Shown: positions 56,358-63,525 of the stretch, piece after piece
How the letters are laid out: every line of letters begins with the position of its first letter
How positions within the stretch are numbered: the stretch's first letter is position 1
Assembly: GCA_964537285.1 (NCBI GenBank)
Contig: CAZHZT010000015.1
Span: 1-64,000, forward strand
DNA: 64,000 nt
From: CAZHZT01 sp964537285
GTDB taxonomy: Bacteria > Bacteroidota > Bacteroidia > Chitinophagales > Saprospiraceae
Reading direction: 5' to 3'
Position numbers and translations under genes: made by a program
The notes under the pieces: generated by a model
Database searches by the model: none
Told to the model about the DNA's origin: nothing
The model's input: the letters and a program-made list of their open reading frames with translations, nothing else

Positions 56358-56434
56358 AGCAATCCTCGGTTTGGAAATCCAAAACTAAATTTACGCCGCG
56401 AAGCGGCGTAAATTTTTCAAAGCGAGAATTGCTG
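56358..56434. repeat. Short family C repeat
   Basis: Outer AGCAATCCTCGG and GCGAGAATTGCTG around a perfect ACGCCGCGAAGCGGCGT stem. The short form of the composite repeat, without the long GCGAAGC-centred hairpin. Confidence 0.75.
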
Positions 56435-56462
56435 GGTTCTAAGCTTCTAAAAGTATAAAACT

Positions 56463-56558
56463 ATGAAATTTCTTCTTTTGAATTGGATGGCCTTTTTTAT
56501 GGTCATTCCAATATGGGATACCTTTGCCCAGGATTTTGGCGTAGGGGGAGGTATCCCT
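56463..56558 (+). pseudogene. Signal-peptide fragment of lost gene
   Basis: MKFLLLNWMAFFMVIP is a signal peptide, followed by IWDTFAQDFGVGGGIPG. The frame then enters the 89-bp family M element at 56559. The rest of the gene is not on the other side of the element (which is P450 text), so the remainder was deleted. Confidence 0.65.
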
Positions 56559-56647
56559 GGTAGTGGGGTGAATCCGTTGATACATAGTTTTCAAGGCCCC
56601 ATGTTAAAGTGTTTGCAAGCAACTGTTCACATTTTTGACCCACTACC
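56559..56647. mobile_element. 89-bp miniature element, family M, copy 3
   Basis: The same size, ends and nearly the same interior as the copy at 7304 (shared GAATCCGTTGATACATAGTT and TTAAAGTGTTTGCAAGCAAC). The flanks (GTATCCCT and GAATATTT) do not form a target duplication, unlike the other two copies, which suggests recombination between two copies. Confidence 0.85.
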
Positions 56648-57907
56648 GAATATTTTAACGAATAAGGAGATACCTTCCTTTTGCCTTTAGGTATCCGGCA
56701 TATGGCTATGCTCACTTCCAACCCGCGCCTGATTCAATATGTTCTTCAGCAAAAGCATCGCAATTTTCAGAAGTCAAAACTTCAAGCTGAGGAGCTGGCG
56801 CATTTTATCGGCCACGGCCTCCTTACATCTAATGGAGCCTACCGGCTGAAGCAGAGGCGATTGATACAGCCGGGCTTTCATCGGAGAAGGCTGGCAGGGT
56901 TGCTCACAATTATGTTGAGAGAGATCGACACTTATCTTGAGCTGTTTGATAAAAGAGTGGCTAAAGACAAGGCTTTTAATATGTCTGATGAAATGCGTCA
57001 TCTTACTTTTAATATTGTAGTAAAATCATTGTTTAGCTCCGATGTAGAAAAAAGCGCTTTGGAAAAGCTGAGCAAAAACTTTCACCTCATTCAGACCTTT
57101 TTGTCCAAACAATTCCGTCAGCCTTATTTACGTAATTGGTTTAAAATATCGGGAGAAAGGAGAAAGACCGAGATCATTGCGAGGCATTTGCAGCAGAATG
57201 TCCTCGACATTATTCAGCAACGGCAACAAGATCAGGAAAAACATGATGACTTATTGCATATGCTTTTAGAAACCCGCTATGATAACGGGGAAGGAATGAC
57301 TGACAAACAAATATTGGATGAAGCGCTTATTCTGATCATCGCTGGCCACGAAACTTCTGCCAATGCGCTTGCCTGGGGCTGGTATCTTTTGTGCCAACAT
57401 CCTGAAGTCGTAGCAAGCACGAGAGAAGAAATTGCGAAAATTATTGGAAAAGGCGAGCCAACTTATGAACTGCTTCCAAAGTTTGAGTATTTGGAACAGG
57501 TCATTCAGGAGATACTGCGTCTCTATCCCCCTGCCTGGATTCTGGAGCGAGCTCCTGTTGAGGATGACGAATTCGAAGGCATCCATCTTCCCAAGAACAG
57601 AATTGTGGGCATGGACATTTACAGGCTTCATCGCGATCCCAGCTATTGGACAGCTCCCGATACATTTAATCCTTCTCGTTTTTCTAAAGAGGAAGCTAAG
57701 AAACGTCCTGCTTTTACTTATCTGCCTTTCGGAGGAGGCCCTCGCCTGTGTATCGGCAATAATTTTGCTATGATGGAAATGAAATTAATTCTGATCCGAA
57801 TGCTGCAACGGTATGATTTTGAGATGGCAAATGATCGTTCGGTCATGCCAATACCGCTTATTACCTTACGACCGAAGGATGGCGTTTGGGTTAAGGTTAA
57901 AGGTTAA
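56648..57907 (+). pseudogene. Cytochrome P450, 5' truncated, in-frame stop
   Basis: From 56681 the frame is a P450 lacking the first 50 or so residues. I-helix AGHETSANALAWGWYL, ExxR in EILRLYPPAW, and haem loop FGGGPRLCIGNNFA with the Cys ligand are all intact. Upstream, EYFNE-stop-GDTFLLPLGIRH in the same frame shows the gene continued leftward, interrupted by TAA (56663-56665) and then cut by the family M element at 56648. A truncated protein could start at the first downstream ATG, but lacking the N-terminal beta domain it would probably not function. Confidence 0.88.
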
Positions 57908-57912
57908 GCAGT

Positions 57913-58070
57913 CAGCAATTCTCGTTTTGGAAATTCAAAACCAAATTTACGCTGCTTCGCGGCGATATTTTTTTGAGGGAGGGCGAAAGGGCTATTTTGC
58001 GAAGCAAAATAGCCCTTTCGCCCTCCCTATCAAAGGAATTTTGCGTTTTAGGCGCGTTTATTTTTGGCTG
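57913..58070. repeat. Composite nested palindrome, family C
   Basis: CAGCAATTCTCG left end, small GCTGCTTCGCGGC-like stem, then a long hairpin with GGGAGGGCGAAAGGGCTA arms around TTTTGCGAAGCAAAA (58000), and a degenerate right end TTTTTGGCTG. It lies 5 bases after the P450 stop. Confidence 0.75.
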
Positions 58071-58161
58071 CTAAAGAGTTGATCAAATCCTCTTATGATT
58101 GACAAATGAAATCATCCAAAACAACTTAGACTAAGGTAATAAAAATCATAAAAACACTCTG

Positions 58162-58197
58162 TTTTTTATACTAGCTTGAAAGCACTAGTATAAAAAA
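58162..58197. promoter_or_regulatory. 13-bp perfect inverted repeat before DUF3419 gene
   Basis: TTTTTTATACTAG (58162-58174) and CTAGTATAAAAAA (58185-58197) with a 10-base spacer end 8 bases before the ATG. It could be an operator, or a terminator for the upstream region, given the T-tract. Confidence 0.45.
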
Positions 58198-58205
58198 AGA
58201 AAATT

Positions 58206-58973
58206 ATGCTTTTTTACACCCATGTCAATGAAGACAATCTAGTGGAAAACCAATACCTGCATACAGGTTCTTTCCAATCGTTATTTTGTGTTGCCGGAAG
58301 TGGTGATCGGCTCTTGTCACTTATGGGCAAACCTTCTGTAAGAGATGTTTTTGTGATTGATTCAAACCGGGAGGCCCTGTTCTTGTCAGAACTGAAAATC
58401 AAATCTCTTCAAAACCTGGCTGTTGAGGATTATCTTAGTTTTATTGGTGTTCAGAAAATCTCTTCAGGGGAGAGGTTGAAAATGTATAGGCAAGTGGCCG
58501 CTCAACTTTCACCGGACTGCCGCCAATATTGGGAAGAAAAACAGCCTGATCTGGCAAAAAGACTTCTGGACACAGGACTTTCGGACTATGTAACGGAATT
58601 TTCCAGTGGCTTAAAAGTATGGCATACACACAAAACCTATCAACTAAGAATCCAGGAAATACATCCGTTGGCACAGGCGGGGCTCTCTATAATGAGCCTC
58701 TTCAAGCCATTTTTGCGCAGAACACGAAAGGGGTACCTGCTTTCTTTTGCTTCTTTATTTGCTTATTCCTATGAAATGCTTTCTGAAATCAATGAAGTCC
58801 TACAGGCACTTGAGAAAAAAGGAATTGATTTTTTAAATGTGATCTGTAGCAAAGGAGATCCGGTGTATCAACTTCTTAAGCCACTATCAGTAAGTGAATA
58901 TTTATATGCTTTTGTAACTGATTTTCCCATTCCCCGGGATAAAATGATTACCGTAGATGTGCGTTGCTTGTAA
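58206..58973 (+). CDS. DUF3419 (BtaA-like) protein
   Basis: A 255-aa protein with the start of the DUF3419/BtaA pattern: YTHVNEDNLVENQYL, then FCVAGSGDRLLSL in place of the SAM-binding ISSAGDN-type loop, and the acidic end of strand 2 in DVFVIDSNREALFLSELK. BtaA transfers the aminocarboxypropyl group of SAM to diacylglycerol for betaine lipids; homologues in Bacteroidota are uncharacterised. At 255 aa it is shorter than BtaA, so the C-terminal half may differ. The RND fragment downstream is in the same operon. Confidence 0.72.
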   Translation: MLFYTHVNEDNLVENQYLHTGSFQSLFCVAGSGDRLLSLMGKPSVRDVFVIDSNREALFLSELKIKSLQNLAVEDYLSFIGVQKISSGERLKMYRQVAAQLSPDCRQYWEEKQPDLAKRLLDTGLSDYVTEFSSGLKVWHTHKTYQLRIQEIHPLAQAGLSIMSLFKPFLRRTRKGYLLSFASLFAYSYEMLSEINEVLQALEKKGIDFLNVICSKGDPVYQLLKPLSVSEYLYAFVTDFPIPRDKMITVDVRCL

Positions 58974-58990
58974 AACAACTAAAAGTCATT

Positions 58991-59736
58991 ATGATTATTT
59001 ATAACAGAAGATTTTGGTTGGCCTGCACCTTTTTTATTTTTATCCTTATGATTGCTGCTTGTTTTTATTTAAAAAACATTCAGCTAAGCACTCGATTTGA
59101 GGATTTTTATCCTAAAAAGAGTAATCAGTGGGCTACTTATAAGGCGTATACCAATATTTTCGGCGAAGATAAAAACAAGATCTTCATTCCGGTTTATAAT
59201 GAAAAAAGTGTGTTTGACACCCAGTTTATTCAGAAGATGTCTCGGTTCTCTGATACCATAAGATCCTTGCCGATTACCGAAAAAGTCATTTGTCCAACTC
59301 ATATCATGATTCCCAGGCGTAGTCCCTTCGGAATCATCTACACGCCACTGCTCCATCAACATAATGCCCAAAAACTCAAACATGACAGCCTCCGATTAAA
59401 AAAACTTTCTTTGCTTCACGATCTCTTCCTTTCCCGGGATGAAAAGGCATTATTGCTGGTTGTTGCTTACGAAGAAGGACTTACAGATGCCATGTATCAG
59501 GAATATTTTTCAGAAATTCGGGAAAAGCAGTCCCGGGCGGGATTATCGGCCAGCCTCCTCGGAAACGGCTACCTGGAATTGGTTTATAAAACCTTCCTGC
59601 AAACAGAAATACGTGTGTCAATCTTGCTTACATTTAGCTTTTAATACTTGCATTATTGTTCCTCTTTAGAAATGCGCTACTGGTTTTGCTTAGCATCCTT
59701 ACAGTATTTATGTCATTACTCTTTTTTATACCTCCT
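58991..59736 (+). pseudogene. Truncated RND/MMPL transporter
   Basis: The chosen ATG gives MIIYNRRFWLACTFF, the first membrane helix, then the periplasmic domain (FEDFYPKKSNQWATYKAY) and ALLLVVAYEEGL. One T is missing at about 59640 (LLTFSF ends in TAA; the next frame reads SFLILALLFLFRNALLVLLS), so the frame breaks in helix 2, and homology ends at about 59735, directly at the convergent laminarinase stop. The remaining helices and second half are lost. The family exports lipids or drugs. Confidence 0.85.
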
Positions 59737-61359
59737 TCACCACTTAACAAACTTAATGCAATGGTTTTGTCCCTCCGGGTTAAACTCCACCAAATATGTC
59801 CCCGGTGTCAGCCCTCCAAGGTTTTTCAACTTGAGGAGATTCCCATTGGGAGTAACTTTTTCTGTTCTGATAAGCCTACTGTCTATACTGTACAGGCTGA
59901 AGTTGACTGCTTTCTTAACAGAAGAAGGTAGTTGGATGCTTAGTTCCTGGTCAACAGGGTTAGGGAAGTAAGTAACTTCTTCCTGCCAGATTGTTTGAGT
60001 ATTGAGTACCGGACTGTTCTGGTAAACCCTGACATAGTCAATTTCCATAGCACTTTCGGTAAAAGAAGAAGCTATGTTTGGCAGTATGGCAATATTGAGC
60101 AAAATGTATTGTTCTGCATCGAAGGGCCAGGTGTCCGCATTTTTCACCTCTGGTCGGTAAACGAAGTGGATGACATCGTCAACGCTGAATATTAGTTTTT
60201 CTTCCGTCCACTGAAGCGTATACACATGGAACGCGCTTGAGGCAGTAGGGATGGTCTGCCCTCCTTTGTTGAAAGTATCTCCAAAGCTCGAAGGGGTATG
60301 CGTAGCACTTTGGACAAAATTTTGATTGTGGCCCCAGTGTTCCATAATATCTATTTCACCACAATCGGGCCAAGAGGTCGTGCCGAAGCCGACATTATCC
60401 CAGAAGGCACCATCTTCGTTGATGTTTTTTCCGAGCATCCAGATGGCGGGCCAGGTGCCAATACCGCTTGGTAGTTTCGCGCGGATCTCTACTTTCCCAT
60501 ATGTGAATGCGTACTTTGAATTGAGCCTTGCCGAAGTATACTGTTTAGTATGCCCCTGGTCGGTATAGGTCTCTTTTCGAGCTACAATTTTGAGTATCCC
60601 ATTTTCTACAAAAGCGTTTTCAGTCCGGTCGGTATAGTGTTGAATCTCATTATTGAACCAGCTCCCGCCGGCAGGCAGTTGAGTTTGGTGATGCCAGTTC
60701 GCAATATTGATGGGGCCGTCAGTATTAAACTCATCCGACCAAACCAGGTAATCAAAGTTCGGCTCTGTAGGGAGCATACCGTCGTAGCTAAAATCGTCAA
60801 TATAAGCCAATACATGGCTATCATTATTTTCTCCATTAACCTGGATCAGCACACGGTTAAAATCAAATCTTTCGGTAGGAGGGAGGGAGTTCTCGTCGAG
60901 GTTTATGTAGTCATCGGTTTTGAAATTGAAGGTCACAATCTGCCAGTCGTCGAGTTTAATCGGCTGAATAATTTCTGATTGTGTGGACCAAGGTTCGTTC
61001 AGGTTTTTGTTTTGAAGTTTCAGGGATACCTGATTGGGAGCATTTCCTGTTAGACCATTGGAAGGCACATAAATTTTGAATGAGAAAGTGTGGTAATTCA
61101 TCAATTCAAAATAGGGAGTGATATCGAATCGAATATTTGCCCACTGTCCTCCTACGTCATGGTATTCCAGTACGGTTGGTGAGGTATTAATATCTTTAGG
61201 GAAAGGATTGGAGCGTGCGATATTTAGCAGGCAATTGTCTTCGGCCCAGGTGTTAATGGTACCATTGCCTTCAAAGTCATCTTGAACTGTTGTGGATTGA
61301 CCAAGGCAATTAATGAGAGGGAAAAGGAAAGTAAGAAGAACTAATGTGGAAATTTTCAT
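59737..61359 (-). CDS. GH16 laminarinase with T9SS sorting domain
   Basis: A 540-aa secreted enzyme. The start at 61359 (MKISTLVLLTFLFPLINCLG) is preferred over an upstream in-frame Met because it starts the signal peptide directly. Residues 30-190 are a carbohydrate-binding-like jelly roll; the GH16 domain covers about 205-450, with LVWSDEFNTDGPINIANW, GIGTWPAIWMLG, and the catalytic GEIDIMEHWG, whose two Glu are the nucleophile and acid/base. The C-terminus (455-540) is a T9SS type A sorting domain (YFPNPVDQELSIQL, LTPGTYLVEF). Probably hydrolyses beta-1,3-glucan at the cell surface. Confidence 0.94.
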   Translation of the reverse strand: MKISTLVLLTFLFPLINCLGQSTTVQDDFEGNGTINTWAEDNCLLNIARSNPFPKDINTSPTVLEYHDVGGQWANIRFDITPYFELMNYHTFSFKIYVPSNGLTGNAPNQVSLKLQNKNLNEPWSTQSEIIQPIKLDDWQIVTFNFKTDDYINLDENSLPPTERFDFNRVLIQVNGENNDSHVLAYIDDFSYDGMLPTEPNFDYLVWSDEFNTDGPINIANWHHQTQLPAGGSWFNNEIQHYTDRTENAFVENGILKIVARKETYTDQGHTKQYTSARLNSKYAFTYGKVEIRAKLPSGIGTWPAIWMLGKNINEDGAFWDNVGFGTTSWPDCGEIDIMEHWGHNQNFVQSATHTPSSFGDTFNKGGQTIPTASSAFHVYTLQWTEEKLIFSVDDVIHFVYRPEVKNADTWPFDAEQYILLNIAILPNIASSFTESAMEIDYVRVYQNSPVLNTQTIWQEEVTYFPNPVDQELSIQLPSSVKKAVNFSLYSIDSRLIRTEKVTPNGNLLKLKNLGGLTPGTYLVEFNPEGQNHCIKFVKW

Positions 61360-61526
61360 CTTATTTGTTTGTATCTGAGTGGATGAACAATAGAACAGGT
61401 ATAATAAGTCAAAAGATGAGATTCTTTGTAGAAATATGAACATATTCGAGGTTTTAATTCAGCGAGAATTGCTATAAGCCGCCTCACAAGTAGGTTCGTC
61501 GCGCCTGGCAAGAAATATTCTTTTTA

Positions 61527-61568
61527 GGGGCTGTTCTTTTTTTGAGATTTCAAAAAAAGAACAACCCC
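61527..61568. repeat. Long hairpin upstream of laminarinase
   Basis: GGGGCTGTTCTTTTTTTGA is inverted as TCAAAAAAAGAACAACCCC with one mismatch, in the gap between the two minus-strand genes. A single family C end (GCGAGAATTGCT near 61465) lies upstream of it. It may terminate ATP-grasp transcription. Confidence 0.55.
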
Positions 61569-61595
61569 TGATAGAAAATATTCCTCCCAAGCGCT

Positions 61596-62705
61596 CTAAA
61601 CACTTTGAGATAGTTCCAGCGCTGCTTCCCGCTGAAGCCCATACTTTTGCCTTAATTCATTTCCAAGGAAAGCGGCGATCTGCCCCATTCCGCTGATGGA
61701 GCGCGATGCTGCTGCCTCAGCTTCCTGGTTGTAATTAGTGTTGATGTTGACATCGTAGATGTAGCGATCCCCCTTCGCATCTTCCGCATATTCGATGGCC
61801 GCCACTTCCATGCCATTAGCTTTCAGAAACAATTCACATAGATCAATATCCGGGTTGAAATAATTTTCTATGATCTCGAACTTTGACTTCGGTTCGGCTT
61901 CCGTAGAGCATACATCCGCAGGGCAAAGTTCAAAGCCCCGGCTGGCATCTACCCGGACTGCATAATAAAAGCGCCCGCCAATGAATTCCATCCGTACGAT
62001 GGAGCCGTTCCGGGGTTTGATATATGTTTGGACCAGCAAGATGCCATCAAGAGATTGGTTAACATCAATTTCGGAAAGGCTGTTTTCCAACTGCTCTGCG
62101 GACTGAAAGAGTTGAACCCCGGTACCTTTACCGCCGCGATTGGGCTTGATAATAAAGGGCTGACCCCGGAAGGAACGAGCTGCTGCTAACAGGTCTTTGG
62201 AGTTATTTACAGCAATGGTTTTCGGAGTTCGCAGTCCAAATTGCTGCAAGGCCAGGTACTGCTCAAACTTGCGGATTTCCAGCTGAAGCGCATGCCTGTT
62301 GTTAACCACCCTTCTTCCGTGGGCTTCCAACCAGGCGATTAAGGGGCCGCTCATTTCTATGGCATATCGGTGCCCTCTGGTATGGGAGGATGCACTCATC
62401 CGGTTGTAGAAAACCCCTTCGGGAGGCCGGCTGGTTAAATCCACCGCGCCATCGTTGATAAACCATTCTTCATAGGGAATTTGCTGTTCGCGAAATGCCT
62501 TTCGCAGAGGGAGGATCCATTGTTCATTCTCATGTAGAATGAATACCTTAGGTAAAGCAGACGACCCGGAAAACGGGTGCTGCTCTTTTGCCGGATCATA
62601 ATCATTTACTCCTTTCAGAATAGGATCTTTTGCTTGAACAGGTTGCGATCCGGAGATAAATTCCGGACGGTGTGGATTAAAAAGTTCGTTCGTTTTAGTG
62701 GACAT
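61596..62705 (-). CDS. ATP-grasp ligase (RimK-like)
   Basis: A 369-aa cytoplasmic protein of the RimK/glutathione-synthetase ATP-grasp group, which form peptide bonds through an acyl phosphate. Residues 1-55 are a variable N-terminal stretch. The pre-ATP-grasp domain has FYNRMSASSHTRGHRYAIE; the ATP-binding part has FIIKPNRGGKGTGVQLF (about 190-206), the acidic LLVQTYIKPRNG hinge, RMEFIGGRFYYAVRV, and the metal-binding DVNINTNYNQEAE. The substrate is unknown. Directly upstream are an intrinsic terminator and a short gene encoding a peptide with six consecutive Cys, a layout typical of a precursor and its modifying enzyme. Confidence 0.85.
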   Translation of the reverse strand: MSTKTNELFNPHRPEFISGSQPVQAKDPILKGVNDYDPAKEQHPFSGSSALPKVFILHENEQWILPLRKAFREQQIPYEEWFINDGAVDLTSRPPEGVFYNRMSASSHTRGHRYAIEMSGPLIAWLEAHGRRVVNNRHALQLEIRKFEQYLALQQFGLRTPKTIAVNNSKDLLAAARSFRGQPFIIKPNRGGKGTGVQLFQSAEQLENSLSEIDVNQSLDGILLVQTYIKPRNGSIVRMEFIGGRFYYAVRVDASRGFELCPADVCSTEAEPKSKFEIIENYFNPDIDLCELFLKANGMEVAAIEYAEDAKGDRYIYDVNINTNYNQEAEAAASRSISGMGQIAAFLGNELRQKYGLQREAALELSQSV

Positions 62706-62724
62706 TTTCTAGTGTTTAAAAACA

Positions 62725-62760
62725 AAAAAGGCCCTCCCCGAATCCGGGGAGGGCCTTTTT
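62725..62760 (-). terminator. Strong intrinsic terminator/attenuator
   Basis: A perfect 16-bp stem (62725-62740 and 62745-62760; AAAAAGGCCCTCCCCG outward) with a 4-base loop. On the minus strand it is followed by TTTTTTGTTTTT. It lies 22 bases after the stop of the hexacysteine ORF and 19 bases before the ATP-grasp ATG, so it would reduce ligase transcription relative to the short gene. Confidence 0.9.
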
Positions 62761-62782
62761 GAATGTATGATTAAATAAATTA

Positions 62783-62902
62783 TCAGCTATTCAAACGCAA
62801 GTGAACCTCTATCCCGAAATCGACGGAATCCGCACAACAACAGCAGCAACAATCGTTTGTTGTCAATGCTGAGATAAAGTCGTTGTACGTTGAGTGGTGC
62901 AT
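62783..62902 (-). CDS. 39-aa peptide with six consecutive cysteines
   Basis: The frame begins MHHSTYNDFISALTTND, then six Cys (residues 18-23), then ADSVDFGIEVHLRLNS. Cys codons alternate TGT and TGC, so it is not a simple repeat. The upstream frame stays open for 22 codons back to a TAA, with TTG 17 codons up as an alternative start, which would give a 56-residue peptide with a basic leader (SKKQYSFVKKLNRL). A possible promoter TTGACA...TATTCTTTTG lies upstream. A terminator and an ATP-grasp gene follow on the same strand. It may be a modified metal-binding peptide precursor. Expression is not proven. Confidence 0.6.
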   Translation of the reverse strand: MHHSTYNDFISALTTNDCCCCCCADSVDFGIEVHLRLNS

Positions 62903-63011
62903 CAAGCGATTTAATTTTTTTACAAAAGAATATTGTTTTTTTGATAATGTCAAGTCAGAAGCGGATTATTTTTTTAATGGTTTAGTCAAGTCTTTTTGTC
63001 TCAACATCTGG

Positions 63012-63179
63012 CTTAAGTAGTTCGCGGAATTGGGCTACCAAACAGATGATAGCTATTTTGCGCTGAATCAAGGCGCGAGAACCGCGCTTAGCCCTTGTTA
63101 AGCAAGGCTTTGAGCAACGCAGAGTCAGCGCAAAAGAGCATCATATGGTTATGTAGTTTAATTTCGTGAACTACTTAAG
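63012..63179. mobile_element. Family B element, variant interior, 168 bp
   Basis: CTTAAGTAGTTCGCGGAATT at the left and AATTTCGTGAACTACTTAAG at the right are the family B ends. The interior is unlike the 189-bp copies: arms GATAGCTATTTTGCGCTGA and TCAGCGCAAAAGAGCATC with extra small stems. It lies upstream of the hexacysteine ORF on the minus strand. Confidence 0.7.
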
Positions 63180-63203
63180 TACTTTGTAATCTAAATAAAT
63201 CTA

Positions 63204-63244
63204 CATTTTGAACTTCCATTTTCCACAATTTATATCAAAGAACT
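63204..63244. repeat. Right arm of family P repeat
   Basis: CATTTTGAACTTCCATTTTC and CACAATTTATATCAAAGAAC match the right half of family P. The left half is absent, as at the start of the window. Confidence 0.65.
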
Positions 63245-63525
63245 ATAATGTATTAACCGATAGTCGCTGTCTCTGACAGTGATTCTACTACTTGGCAAGT
63301 CTCTGACTTGCGAAAAAAACTTATTTGGGCAGGTAAATGAAGCTCTAAGTTGCGGTGTCGAAGTTTGGAAACTTCGACAATCGTTGGGTTTATTATGTGC
63401 ATTTTCAAAGTGAAGGTGAAAAGCATGTGGTGAAGCTTGTGAAGCAATAAGAGGTTATTTAGTCATTTGATTTTGTGATATCAAGTTTACACAGTAGTTT
63501 TAGCTCCAACAAAATAGCTACTGGA
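63245..63525. other. Intergenic region with three small hairpins
   Basis: Stems CTGTCTCTGACAG, GCAAGTCTCTGACTTGC and GTCGAAGTTTGGAAACTTCG lie within 130 bases. They could be a fragment of a REP-like repeat cluster. No reading frame is convincing. It precedes the start of the sensor gene at 63526. Confidence 0.45.

Noticed and set aside
6721..56665. Stop-codon reassignment (TGA as Trp, TAA/TAG as Gln) as explanation of in-frame stops
   Set aside because: All three stop codons occur inside frames, and intact neighbours end normally with all three. Frameshifts and truncations in the same genes fit decay better than recoding.
62725..62760. The terminator as evidence that the hexacysteine ORF and ligase are unrelated
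   Set aside because: Partial terminators between precursor and modifying genes are common in peptide-modification operons, and no other promoter-like sequence was found in the 19 bases between the stem and the ligase start.
63253..63447. 64-codon minus-strand frame
   Set aside because: It spans three small hairpins in a repeat-rich region and shows no family likeness.
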